A stretch of DNA of 64,000 nt from Nocardia beijingensis NBRC 16342 (GTDB taxonomy: Bacteria > Actinomycetota > Actinomycetes > Mycobacteriales > Mycobacteriaceae), in the NCBI RefSeq assembly GCF_001612785.1, contig NZ_BDBC01000011.1:44014-108013 (forward strand), written 5' to 3'. Both the position numbers and the translations under genes were made by a program. A model generated the notes under the pieces. The model did not search any database. It had not been told where the DNA came from and was given only the letters and a program-made list of their open reading frames with translations. Shown here one piece after another: positions 34,378 through 43,475 of the stretch. Positions within the stretch are counted from its first letter, which is position 1, and each line of letters opens with the position of its first letter.

Positions 34378-35910
34378 TCATTCGGAGTGGATGCCCGCGG
34401 CCGGCTCCGACACGGTCGCATCCTGCGGGTCCGGCAGCACAGGATCAGGGAGGACCGCACGGAATGATTCGGACGGCGGTCGCCGCAATGCGCGTTCGAA
34501 GGCACGCGCCGAGGCCGGCCACGGGTTGGTGACGCGCCCACTGTCGTGTTTGTACCAGCCGCCCGGTTTCATGGCGGGCCACACCGTCCCGGCGACCGCT
34601 TGCTCGAGCCACTGCTGATGTGCGCGCATCGCGGCCTCCGTCACCTCGATCGCGGCCGCGCCGATCCGCTCGCGCCAGCGCAGGCAACGGATGATGTAGT
34701 CGATCTGACGCTCCTTCATCCCCGGGTTGCTGCCCGCCGGGTTGAAACTGTTCGGCCCGGCGATCAGGAAACAATTCGGAAAACCCGGAACCGCCACGCC
34801 CAGCAGCGCGGTCGCTCCGGAGCGCCACTGATCGTGCAGCAGCACTCCGCCGCGCCCGCGCACGGTGACGGGGACGAGGAACTCCGGAGCGCGGAACCCG
34901 GTGGCGTAGACGATCACATCGGCCCGATGGTGCGCGCCGTCGGCGGTGCGCAGTCCGTCGCGGGTGATCCGGGTGATCGGCTCGGTGATCAACTCCACGT
35001 TCGCGCGCGTCAAGGCCGAGTAGTAGTGACTGTCGAAGATGATGCGCTTGCCACCGATCGGATAGTCGGGGGTGAGTTTCGCCCGCAGGCCAGGGTCCGC
35101 GACCCGGCTGCGCAGGTACCGCCGGGCAGCCCATTCGGCGGGCCGCGCCGACCAACCCCGGTGCATGATCGGCGCCAAGACGACATCGGCTCCGTAGTAC
35201 AGGGCGCGGCGGTAGAGGCGGTGCGCACCGGGCAGCCGCAGGGCCGTTCGCGCGAGCGGCCCGAAACGGGCGGGCGGTTTCGGCAGTACCCAATGCGGCG
35301 TGCGCTGGAAGACGCGGACGTGGCGGGCGGTCGTGGCCAGCGTCGGCAGCATCTGCGCCGCGCTCGAGCCGGTGCCGATCACGGCCACGTCCATCCCGTG
35401 CAGGTGCTGGGCATGGTCCCACCGCGCGGAGTGGAACGACGGGCCGGCGAACTCCGCCCGGCCGTCCAGTTCGGGAATGTTCGGGCGGTGCAGCTGGCCC
35501 ACCGCGAAGATCACCACCTCGGCGCGGACGCGCCGGCCGTCGGAAGTGGTCAGTTCCCAGCGGTTCTCGGCTTCCAGATAGGTGGCTTCGCCGATGGCGG
35601 TACCCAGCCGCAGATGCCGGGTCAGCCCGTGCTCGGCGGCGACCCGGCGCAGGTACGCCAGGATCTCCGCCTGGCGCGGATATCGGATGCGCCGACTCCG
35701 ATAGGGCGCGAACGAGAACGAGTACAGATGGGACGGCACATCACAGGAGCACCCCGGATAGGTGTTGTCCCGCCAGACCCCGCCGACGTCGCCGCCACGC
35801 TCGAAGATCACGAAGTCGGTGATCCCCGCTCGTCGTAACCCGACTCCCATCCCGATGCCGCCGAAACCAGCGCCGACGACAGCCACCTCGCAGGTGAGCG
35901 CGATCGCCAC
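34378..35910 (-). CDS. Flavin monooxygenase of Baeyer-Villiger type
   Basis: The 510-residue protein has an N-terminal FAD motif (VAVVGAGFGGIGMGVGL), GVWRDNTYPGCSCDVPSHLYSF, the Baeyer-Villiger fingerprint FAGPSFHSARWDHA and an NADPH motif (AVIGTGSSAAQ). The family converts ketones to esters or lactones with NADPH and O2. The GTG at 35910 follows AGGAGG. It converges on the VOC gene and stands alone. A second enzyme of this type lies at 41023. The substrate is unknown; steroid or aliphatic ketones are plausible. Confidence 0.87.
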   Translation of the reverse strand: MAIALTCEVAVVGAGFGGIGMGVGLRRAGITDFVIFERGGDVGGVWRDNTYPGCSCDVPSHLYSFSFAPYRSRRIRYPRQAEILAYLRRVAAEHGLTRHLRLGTAIGEATYLEAENRWELTTSDGRRVRAEVVIFAVGQLHRPNIPELDGRAEFAGPSFHSARWDHAQHLHGMDVAVIGTGSSAAQMLPTLATTARHVRVFQRTPHWVLPKPPARFGPLARTALRLPGAHRLYRRALYYGADVVLAPIMHRGWSARPAEWAARRYLRSRVADPGLRAKLTPDYPIGGKRIIFDSHYYSALTRANVELITEPITRITRDGLRTADGAHHRADVIVYATGFRAPEFLVPVTVRGRGGVLLHDQWRSGATALLGVAVPGFPNCFLIAGPNSFNPAGSNPGMKERQIDYIIRCLRWRERIGAAAIEVTEAAMRAHQQWLEQAVAGTVWPAMKPGGWYKHDSGRVTNPWPASARAFERALRRPPSESFRAVLPDPVLPDPQDATVSEPAAGIHSE

Positions 35911-36792
35911 CCCGCCTCCTTATCATCACACAGTCAATGTGCAGCTACCTCCTCTCTTCGTTGGCTGAAGCCTTCTGGATGGAAAGATCGCGAGTGCGTA
36001 CGAGTGGAACGGCGACGACCCAGAAGTACGGGGGCACAGGGGATCAACGTCATGACACGATCAGCGGGACGATACTCGACGATCCGTTCCCGGTGGACCG
36101 GGGACCGCCGGGCACCCAGCGATGACCGCTCACACACCCGCCCACCAGCACACTTTTCGCTATTCACGGGTCGACGCCGCATCGTGTTCTCGCGGGGATC
36201 GCGGGCTTCCCGTCGACCCCGGCCGAGGAGCAGCGGGGACGCCGCGGGCCGCGCCGACGAGGACGGCGCCGACATGGCGCTGGTCAACGGCACACCCGTG
36301 ATCGCCATGTGGACGACGACTTCTTCTGATCGAGCTGGAAAATATTGCGGCGCTGCGGGAATCAGCTGAGGCTTCCAGCTGCCATCGACTCACCTTGCGG
36401 TGCGACGACACCGCAGAAGCGGAACGGTGACCATGTAGGAAGAGGTACGACCCGTCACCACATGCGGCGCAGGGGTTTTCACACACGCACACCGCGACCC
36501 CTCCCGCCAGCGCCGACTCCCCCGTGGCGAGGCCGCGGCAGTCCTGGCGCACAGCGCGCTGGACAATCGATCGGCCGCCCTCCCCTCGACACGAAATCGA
36601 GGAAAACTCAGCCACTGAAGCCGAAAGGCGCGCCGGACGGCAGGAACCGATTCGCCGCGCCGGCCCGCCCGCTCCTCACGCCGTCGCGCGGGCGGTGAGG
36701 TCGTCGAGCAGAATCATGACCTCCCCTTCCCGCTTCAGCACCTGGGTGAGACCGCGCATTTCGTGCGACGACCGGCCCGGCGCTTCGTACCG
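35911..36792. other. Gene-poor stretch of 880 bases
   Basis: Several overlapping open frames occur on both strands, but none has convincing codon use, a ribosome site or recognisable protein sequence. Local base composition is a little less GC-rich than the surrounding genes around 35930-36000 and 36300-36430. It may contain decayed coding sequence or a non-coding transcript; nothing can be named. Confidence 0.5.
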
Positions 36793-37425
36793 TCAGCCGG
36801 GCACGGCGTTCGCTCCGACCACCACCGGGACCAGGTACGTACGCGCGAAATCGTCGAGTTGCTCGTCGGTACGGAGTTCGGCGAGTCCGTGCGGGGCGAG
36901 GATCAGCGAGTGGACGATCCGGCACACGATCTCCGCGCGGATGGTCAGATCCGCCGCGGGCGGCAGGATTCCGCGCTCGACGGCGCGCTCGAACGCGGTG
37001 GCGGTGGCGTGGACGGACATCGCGAACGGGCCGGCGCCGTCCACGGTCAGCTTCAGGACCACGCGCGCCGGTTCCAGCGCCAGCATGCGGTCGACGAGCT
37101 GATTCGTGCGCCAGCGGGTGATCACGGTGACGAAGATGTCGGCGACGAGATCGCCGAGCTCGTCGTGGCGCTCCACGATCTCGGTGATCTCGGCGAGCAC
37201 GGCGGCCACTTCCCGGCTGATCACGGCTTGCACCAGGTCGTCGCGGCCACCGACGTGGCGATAGACCGTCACCCGGTCCACGCCCGCCTTCCGCGCCACC
37301 TCCTCGATCGTCGTCTTCTTGACGCCGACCTGCTCGAAGAGGACCAGGGCCGCGTCCAAGATCCGGGTGACGAGGGTATCGGCGGCGTTCTCGCTGCTCG
37401 CAGCGGCCTTCGAGGCGGTGGGCAT
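36793..37425 (-). CDS. TetR/AcrR family transcriptional regulator
   Basis: The 210-residue protein has an N-terminal helix-turn-helix (ALVLFEQVGVKKTTIEEVARKAGVDRVTVYRHVGGRDDLV), then a helical ligand domain with no strong signature. The ATG at 37425 is used. It is divergent from the PF10118-ferredoxin reductase-ALDH-monooxygenase-SDR-FadD operon, with an operator-like palindrome between them, so it probably represses that operon. The ligand may be a fatty or ring-derived acyl compound. Confidence 0.88.
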   Translation of the reverse strand: MPTASKAAASSENAADTLVTRILDAALVLFEQVGVKKTTIEEVARKAGVDRVTVYRHVGGRDDLVQAVISREVAAVLAEITEIVERHDELGDLVADIFVTVITRWRTNQLVDRMLALEPARVVLKLTVDGAGPFAMSVHATATAFERAVERGILPPAADLTIRAEIVCRIVHSLILAPHGLAELRTDEQLDDFARTYLVPVVVGANAVPG

Positions 37426-37473
37426 GAGCCAACGCTAGCAAAATCGACCGCTCCTGCAACATTCACAGCGACT

Positions 37474-37486
37474 TGTTGCTGCAACA
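37474..37486. promoter_or_regulatory. Palindromic operator between the TetR gene and its divergent operon
   Basis: TGTTGC-T-GCAACA at 37474-37486 is a perfect 13-bp inverted repeat. The half-site TGCAACATT occurs here (37480-37488) and again at 37454-37462, so there may be a second, degenerate site. The position between divergent genes fits control by the TetR protein at 36793. Confidence 0.6.
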
Positions 37487-37521
37487 TTGCAATGCGATTT
37501 GTTGTTCTGTACGGTCGTGGC

Positions 37522-38415
37522 ATGGCTGAGCAGGCGGGCGCGACGCAGCGCCGGTACCACGACGAAGCGCATGCCATCCATGCGCGCGACGTCCACTTCG
37601 ATTTCGACTCCGTGCCCATGCACTACGTGCCGGGCGAGGCCTTGGCCACCCACATCGTCAATGTGATGCACCTGGTGCTGCCCGAAGGGGAACGAGCCAT
37701 GGCGCAGGCGCTGGCCGAAGCGCTGCCGTACATCGACGACGAGCGGTTGCGGGAGGAGGTGACGGGGTTCATCGGGCAGGAGACCATGCACGCGAACAGT
37801 CACGAAGCCGCGCGCAGGCACCTGCAATCTATCGGCCTCGACGTCGACTCCTACGTCGGCAAGGTCGCCTGGCTGGTCGATCGCATCCTCGGCGACCACG
37901 GCTTGACCGGCCGCGCCAAGCAGGAGTGGCTCAAGGAGCGCCTGGGCCTGTTCGCGGGCATGGAGCACTACACAGCGGTGCTCGGGGAATGGCTGCTCAA
38001 CGCGGACATCCTCGAAGCGAAGGGCATGCATCCGGCCATGCTGGACCTGGTCCGGTGGCACGGCGCCGAAGAGGTGGAGCACCGCAGCGTCGTCTACGAC
38101 GCCTTCATGCATCTCGACGGCAGCTACGCGCGCAAAGCCCGCACGGCGATCCTCGCCAGCGCGACTCTGCTGCCGCTGTTCATCGTCTCGACCGCGTACC
38201 TGTACCGGAAGGACCCGTCGCCGCAGAAGGGCCGGTTCTGGGGACTTCAGTTCTGGAGCGCGACCCGGCGTGGCGTCATCCCGAAATGGACGGTCTTCCT
38301 CACCGAGATGCCGCGCTACCTGCGGCCGGGCTTCCATCCGTCCCAGCTCGGGCCGATGGACAAGGCCCTGCGCTACCTCGCGCACTCACCGGCCGCGCGG
38401 GCGGCGCACCAATGA
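37522..38415 (+). CDS. Metal-dependent hydrolase-like protein (PF10118)
   Basis: The 297-residue protein fits the PF10118 metal-dependent hydrolase-like family, with conserved acid and His clusters (GQETMHANSHEAARR, FAGMEHYTAVLGEW, WHGAEEVEHRSVVYD). The pattern of ExxH pairs on helices suggests a ferritin-like di-iron or other di-metal centre rather than a classical hydrolase. The ATG at 37522 is used. It overlaps the ferredoxin reductase by ATGA, so a redox role, such as a di-iron oxygenase fed by that reductase, is an attractive inference. Confidence 0.78.
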   Translation: MAEQAGATQRRYHDEAHAIHARDVHFDFDSVPMHYVPGEALATHIVNVMHLVLPEGERAMAQALAEALPYIDDERLREEVTGFIGQETMHANSHEAARRHLQSIGLDVDSYVGKVAWLVDRILGDHGLTGRAKQEWLKERLGLFAGMEHYTAVLGEWLLNADILEAKGMHPAMLDLVRWHGAEEVEHRSVVYDAFMHLDGSYARKARTAILASATLLPLFIVSTAYLYRKDPSPQKGRFWGLQFWSATRRGVIPKWTVFLTEMPRYLRPGFHPSQLGPMDKALRYLAHSPAARAAHQ

Positions 38416-39464
38416 GCGGATCACCTGCCCTTACCGCGCGCTCCGCGTCCACCGGACTGCGCCTGATCGGCGACGTCATGGACGTCTACCGGAAGGTGTT
38501 CGTCACCGGACGCGCCGCCGCGATCCTGTCCCGCCCGAACACGGTGCGCCGCACCGGCTTCGACCTCGACACCACGATCACCGGGATCGAACGCGAAGCC
38601 GCCGACGTGGTGAGCCTGACGCTGCGCGCCGCCGGGGGCGGGCCGCTGCCCGCGTGGCGGCCCGGCGCGCACGTGGACGTCTTCCTGCCCTCGGGCCGCC
38701 AGCGCCAGTACTCGCTGTGCGGCGACCCGAGCGACCGGTTCCGGTATCGCATCGCGGTGCGGCTCATTCCCGAAGGGGGCGGCGGATCGCGCGAGATCCA
38801 TCAATCCCTGCGGGTCGGCGACCGGCTGCGAATTCGCGGGCCGCGCAACGCGTTCACCTTCGTCGACGCGCCGTCGTATCTGTTCGTCGCCGGTGGCATC
38901 GGCATCACGCCGATTCTGCCGATGGTCGAGGCCGCCGGTGCGCGTGGACGCCTGGTGTACACCGGCCGCTCCCGCGAGACCATGCCGTTCCTCGCCGAAC
39001 TGCCGGACGCGGACATCAGGCCCGACGACGAATTCGGCCCGCCGGATGTCGCCGCGCTGCTGGCCCGCGCCGAACCCGGTGCGGCCGTGTACGTGTGCGG
39101 GCCGCCGCCGATGCTGGAGGCGGCGCAACGGTGCCTGTTCGATCTCGACCCGACCGCCTCGCTGCACACCGAACGGTTCTCCGCCCTCCCGGTCGTCGAC
39201 GGCGCGGAATTCGACCTCACCCTGTCCCGCAGCGGGACAACGGTCCGGGTCGCGGCCGACGAAACAGCGCTCACCGCGATTCAGCGCGCACTGCCGAACA
39301 CGCCCTACTCCTGCCGCCAGGGATTCTGCGGCACCTGCCGGGTCGCGGTCGTCTCCGGCGCCGTGGACCACCGTGATCGCGCGCTCACCGCGGCCGAACG
39401 CGGGGACCAGATGCTGGTCTGCGTCTCCCGCGCCGCGGGCGATCACCTCGTGGTCGATCTCTGA
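38412..39464 (+). CDS. Ferredoxin-NAD(P) oxidoreductase with 2Fe-2S domain
   Basis: The 350-residue protein has the phthalate dioxygenase reductase/VanB layout: a flavin domain (AWRPGAHVDVFLPSGRQRQYSLCG), an NAD(P) domain (FVAGGIGITPILPM, VYVCGPPPMLEAA) and a C-terminal plant-type [2Fe-2S] ferredoxin (YSCRQGFCGTCRV, LVCVS). It overlaps the upstream PF10118 gene by ATGA and so is a likely electron donor to it. Reductases of this type often serve membrane or di-iron oxygenases. Confidence 0.87.
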   Translation: MSGSPALTARSASTGLRLIGDVMDVYRKVFVTGRAAAILSRPNTVRRTGFDLDTTITGIEREAADVVSLTLRAAGGGPLPAWRPGAHVDVFLPSGRQRQYSLCGDPSDRFRYRIAVRLIPEGGGGSREIHQSLRVGDRLRIRGPRNAFTFVDAPSYLFVAGGIGITPILPMVEAAGARGRLVYTGRSRETMPFLAELPDADIRPDDEFGPPDVAALLARAEPGAAVYVCGPPPMLEAAQRCLFDLDPTASLHTERFSALPVVDGAEFDLTLSRSGTTVRVAADETALTAIQRALPNTPYSCRQGFCGTCRVAVVSGAVDHRDRALTAAERGDQMLVCVSRAAGDHLVVDL

Positions 39465-39523
39465 CTCCGTCACACGAAAGGGACAACGTTGTCTATCCGT
39501 CGCCGGCCGAGGGAGACGGCCCG

Positions 39524-41026
39524 ATGAGCGTCTCCACCGGCACCCCCGCACCGCCCGTCGCGTCGACCTTCGACGTGCGCGATCCGGCCACCGGCGAGGT
39601 GGTCGGCACCTACCCGGTCCACGACCGCCATGCCGTGGACACCGCCGTCGCCGCCGCCCACGATGCCGCGACCTGGTGGCGCGATCTCGGCTTCGCCGGA
39701 CGCGCTCGGCATCTGGACGCCTGGCGCGCCGAGATCGCCGGCGGCCGCGACGAGCTGGCCCGGATCATCCACCGGGAGATGGGCAAGCCGGTCTCCGACG
39801 CGAAACTCGAGATCGCCATGGCTCTGGAACACCTGCGGTGGGCCGCCCGCAACGCCGAGAAGGTGCTCGGCCGTCGCTCCGTGCCGTCCAGCATCCTGAC
39901 GCTCAACCACGCGGCCACGGTCGAATACCTTCCGCTCGGGGTGGTCGGCGTCATCGGACCGTGGAACTACCCGGTGTTCACTCCGCTCGGCTCCATCTCC
40001 TTCGCGCTGGCCGCAGGGAACGCGGTGGTGTTCAAACCCAGCGAGTACACCCCCGGCGTCGGGCTGTGGCTCGCGGAAGCGTTCGCCCGCACCGCGCCCG
40101 CCGAGCCGGTGCTACAGGTGATCACCGGCCTGGGCGACACCGGGAACGCGCTGTGCCGCAGCGGCGTCGGCAAGATCGGGTTCACCGGCTCCACCGCGAC
40201 CGGCAAGCTCGTCCTGGCCGCGTGCGCGGAGAATCTCACGCCGGTGCTGATGGAGTGCGGCGGCAAGGACGCGCTCATCGTGGACGCCGACGCCGATCTC
40301 GACGCCGCCGCCGACGCGGCGGTGTGGGGCGGGTTGTCCAACGCGGGACAGACCTGCCTGGCCGTGGAACGCGTCTACGTCCACGCCGCGGTCTACGACG
40401 AGTTCCTCACCAAGCTGGTGGCGGCGGCGAGCCGGATCGAAGCCGGTAGCGCGGACGCGAAGATCGGCCCCATCACCATGCCCAAGCAGCTGGCGATCAT
40501 TCGCCGCCACATCGAGGACGCCCTCGCGCGCGGCGCCGAAGCCGTGCTCGGCGGTCCGGACGCCATCGACCGGCAGTTCGTCCAGCCGACCATCCTCGTC
40601 GACGTTCCGGAGGACGCCGCCGCGGTGACGGAGGAGACCTTCGGCCCGACGCTGACGGTGACCAAGGTCAGGGACATGGACGAGGCGGTCGAACTGGTCA
40701 ACCGCTGCGCCTACGGGTTGGGCGGCACCGTGTTCGCCCGCCGCAACGGGCGCGAGATCGCCGACCGTATCCGCGCGGGCGGCGCCTCGATCAACGCGTT
40801 CGTCGCGCACGCCACCATCCCCGAACTGCCGCTCGGCGGGGTCGGCGCCTCCGGCTTCGGCCGCGTGCACGGGCCGGACGGACTCAAGGAATTCACCTAC
40901 GCCAAAGCCGTTACGCGCCAGCGCTTCCCGTCGCCGCTGCCGCTGACCACGTTCCGGCGCGATCAACGCGTGGACACGATCGTCGACCTGCTCATCGGGG
41001 TCGTGCACGGAAGGAAACGCCAGTGA
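39524..41026 (+). CDS. Aldehyde dehydrogenase
   Basis: The 500-residue NAD(P)+-dependent aldehyde dehydrogenase shows GVIGPWNYPVFTPLG, the cofactor motif GFTGSTATG, the general-base Glu in MECGGK and the catalytic Cys in GQTCLA. It oxidises an aldehyde to an acid, probably for the acyl-CoA ligase at the end of the operon. It overlaps the next gene by GTGA. The substrate is unknown. Confidence 0.9.
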   Translation: MSVSTGTPAPPVASTFDVRDPATGEVVGTYPVHDRHAVDTAVAAAHDAATWWRDLGFAGRARHLDAWRAEIAGGRDELARIIHREMGKPVSDAKLEIAMALEHLRWAARNAEKVLGRRSVPSSILTLNHAATVEYLPLGVVGVIGPWNYPVFTPLGSISFALAAGNAVVFKPSEYTPGVGLWLAEAFARTAPAEPVLQVITGLGDTGNALCRSGVGKIGFTGSTATGKLVLAACAENLTPVLMECGGKDALIVDADADLDAAADAAVWGGLSNAGQTCLAVERVYVHAAVYDEFLTKLVAAASRIEAGSADAKIGPITMPKQLAIIRRHIEDALARGAEAVLGGPDAIDRQFVQPTILVDVPEDAAAVTEETFGPTLTVTKVRDMDEAVELVNRCAYGLGGTVFARRNGREIADRIRAGGASINAFVAHATIPELPLGGVGASGFGRVHGPDGLKEFTYAKAVTRQRFPSPLPLTTFRRDQRVDTIVDLLIGVVHGRKRQ

Positions 41027-42489
41027 CATCCGATCGGATCGAACACACCCCCGTCGCCATCGTCGGCGCCGGGCTGGGCGGCATCGGCCTGGCGATCAAA
41101 CTGCGCGAGGCGGGCTTCGACGACCTGGTGATCCTCGAACGCGCCGACGACCTCGGCGGCACCTGGCGGGCCAACACCTACCCCGGTTGCGCCTGCGATG
41201 TGCCGTCCCATCTCTACAGCTACTCCTTCGCGCCCAATCCGGACTGGTCGCGCACCTATGGCAGGCAACCCGAGATCCTCGACTACATCCGCTCGGTGGC
41301 CGTCGAGCACGATGTCGTCCGGCACATCCGCTTCGGCGCCGAACTGCTCGACGCCCGGTGGGACGAGCAGCGTTCACTGTGGCGGATCGAGACCGCCCGC
41401 GGCACGCTCACCGCGGACTTCCTGCTCTCGGCCGCAGGCCTGTTCGCCGAGGCGAAGTACCCCCAGCTGCCCGGCATCGATTCCTTCGCGGGCACGTCGT
41501 TCCACTCGCTGCACTGGAACCATGACCACGATCTCACCGGCGAGCGGGTCGCGGTGATCGGCACCGGCGCATCGGCCGTGCAGTTCGTGCCGGAGATCCA
41601 GCCCCAGGTGGACCGGCTGCTGCTGTTCCAGCGGTCGGCGCCATGGATCGTCCCGCGCATGGATCGCCGCACTCTCGACCTCGAGCGGCGGCTGCTGCGT
41701 CGTATCCCGTTGGCGCAACGCGCGATTCGCGGCGGGTTCTACGCGGCGATCGAGACGTTCGGGCTCATCTCGCTGGTCGATCAACGCTTCCGCCACCCGT
41801 ACGAAGCGCTGGGCCGGCTGCAATTGCTGCGGCAGGTCCGGGACCGGGACCTGCGCAGGAAGCTCACCCCCGACTACGTCATCGGCTGCAAGCGAGCCAT
41901 CTTCTCCGACACCTACCTGCCCGCACTCGACCAGCCGAACGTCGACGTGCTCACCCAGCCCATCGCCGAGGTCCGGCCGCATTCGATCCTGCTGCGCGAC
42001 GGCAGCGAGCACGCGGTGGACACCATCATCTTCGGAACCGGCTTCACCTCGATCCCGACCGCCTACGAGCGCTACGTCGGGCGCGACGGACGCACACTGG
42101 CGCAGCTGTACCGGGAGCGACCGCAGAGCTATCTCGGTGTCGCGGTGGCCGGGTTCCCCAACTTCTTCTGCACGCTCGGTCCGTTCGGCGCCGCCGGGAA
42201 CCAGTCCGCCATCTACATGATCGAGTCCCAGATCGCCTACATCGTCGACGCGCTGCGCACCGCGCGCACCAGTGGAACTCGCCGGATCGAGGTGCGCCCG
42301 GCGGCGCAGGCCGATTTCGTCGCGGAGATGGCTCGCCGGAGTTCCTCGACGGTATGGCTCACGGGCGGGTGTCAGAGCTACTACCAGACTCCCGACGGGC
42401 TCAATGCCGGTCTCTACCCGAACTGGAGTTTCGAATACCGGCAGCGCACCAGCCGGTTCGACGCCGAAGCCTACGAGGTGGCCCGATGA
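41023..42489 (+). CDS. Flavin monooxygenase of Baeyer-Villiger type
   Basis: The 488-residue protein has an N-terminal FAD motif (VAIVGAGLGGIGLAIKL), GTWRANTYPGCACDVPSHLYSYSF, the Baeyer-Villiger-like fingerprint FAGTSFHSLHWNHD (Asn in the last position rather than Pro or Asp) and an NADPH motif (AVIGTGASAVQ). The GTG at 41023 overlaps the aldehyde dehydrogenase stop, and its own stop overlaps the next SDR as ATGA. It probably oxidises a ketone within this operon's pathway. It is a diverged paralog of the enzyme at 34378. Confidence 0.87.
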   Translation: MTSDRIEHTPVAIVGAGLGGIGLAIKLREAGFDDLVILERADDLGGTWRANTYPGCACDVPSHLYSYSFAPNPDWSRTYGRQPEILDYIRSVAVEHDVVRHIRFGAELLDARWDEQRSLWRIETARGTLTADFLLSAAGLFAEAKYPQLPGIDSFAGTSFHSLHWNHDHDLTGERVAVIGTGASAVQFVPEIQPQVDRLLLFQRSAPWIVPRMDRRTLDLERRLLRRIPLAQRAIRGGFYAAIETFGLISLVDQRFRHPYEALGRLQLLRQVRDRDLRRKLTPDYVIGCKRAIFSDTYLPALDQPNVDVLTQPIAEVRPHSILLRDGSEHAVDTIIFGTGFTSIPTAYERYVGRDGRTLAQLYRERPQSYLGVAVAGFPNFFCTLGPFGAAGNQSAIYMIESQIAYIVDALRTARTSGTRRIEVRPAAQADFVAEMARRSSSTVWLTGGCQSYYQTPDGLNAGLYPNWSFEYRQRTSRFDAEAYEVAR

Positions 42490-43364
42490 TCGGCGACCTG
42501 CTCCGGATCGGACGGGACCGGCGCGGGTATTCGGTCGCGGGCAAGGTCGTGCTGATCACCGGCGCCGGCCGCGGCATCGGCCGCGAACTGGCGGCCCAGC
42601 TGCACCGCAGGCAGGCCTCGGTCGTCTTGGTCGATCTCGACCAGGACGCCGTCGGCACGGCGGCCGCGCAGCTGGGCGACCGGACCCTCGCGATCGCCGC
42701 CGACGTCGCCGACCGCGCGGCGATGCGGGCGGTCGCCGACCGGGCCGCAGACCGTTTCGGCCACCTGGACGTGGTGGTGGCCAACGCGGGCGTCGTGCCG
42801 CGCCCGGCGACGGTGCGCACGCTCGACGGGCGCGACTTCGACCGGGTGATGGACATCAACCTCACCGGCGTGTTCAACACCGTGCGCCCGGCGCTGGACC
42901 ACGTCGTCGCCGCCGAAGGACATGTCGTCGTGGTGTCGTCGTGCGCGGCGTTCGCGCCCGGCATGGCGGGCGCCCCGTACATGATCAGCAAAGCCGCGGT
43001 CGAACAGCTGGGACGGGCGCTGCGCGTCGAGCTGGCGCCGTTCGGCGCGTCGGCGGGCATCGCCTATTTCGGCATCGTCGACACCCGCATGACCCACGAC
43101 ACCCTCGACAACGACGACCTCGGCCGTGCGCTGGACGATCTGCTGCCGTGGCCGTTGAACGTGCGCATCTCGGCGGCGGAAGCGGCCGAGACCATCGCCG
43201 ACGGGATCGAGCGGCGCGCGGCGCGCACCATCGCACCGGCCGGATGGGAGCCCTACGCGCTGCTGCGCGGGGCGGTCAATGTCGTGCTCGACAGCGCACT
43301 CGCGCGCGACCGCCGCGTGCACGACCTGCTGCGCCGGGTGGAAGCGCGCACGACGCCGTCCTGA
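42486..43364 (+). CDS. Short-chain dehydrogenase/reductase
   Basis: The 292-residue SDR has TGAGRGIGRELAAQL, an Asp after the second strand (VVLVDLDQ), ANAGVV in place of NNAG, the catalytic Ser in VVSSCAA and the YMISKAA motif. The C-terminal extension of about 40 residues is longer than in basic SDRs. It overlaps the monooxygenase by ATGA, and probably oxidises an alcohol to the ketone that the monooxygenase then uses. Confidence 0.85.
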   Translation: MIGDLLRIGRDRRGYSVAGKVVLITGAGRGIGRELAAQLHRRQASVVLVDLDQDAVGTAAAQLGDRTLAIAADVADRAAMRAVADRAADRFGHLDVVVANAGVVPRPATVRTLDGRDFDRVMDINLTGVFNTVRPALDHVVAAEGHVVVVSSCAAFAPGMAGAPYMISKAAVEQLGRALRVELAPFGASAGIAYFGIVDTRMTHDTLDNDDLGRALDDLLPWPLNVRISAAEAAETIADGIERRAARTIAPAGWEPYALLRGAVNVVLDSALARDRRVHDLLRRVEARTTPS

Positions 43365-43475
43365 CGCCCGAACCCGTGTCATCCGCATGCGCACGCCGGT
43401 CACGACGGCTCGCGGTCGCGCCACCGCACGCGATCCGGCCACGGCATGCATCCCCCACCTGAAGGAATTCCTCCC

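Noticed and set aside
36051..36369. Plus-strand frame ending NGTPVIAMW...
   Set aside because: There is no ribosome site, the sequence is Arg/Ser-rich, and no family is recognised.
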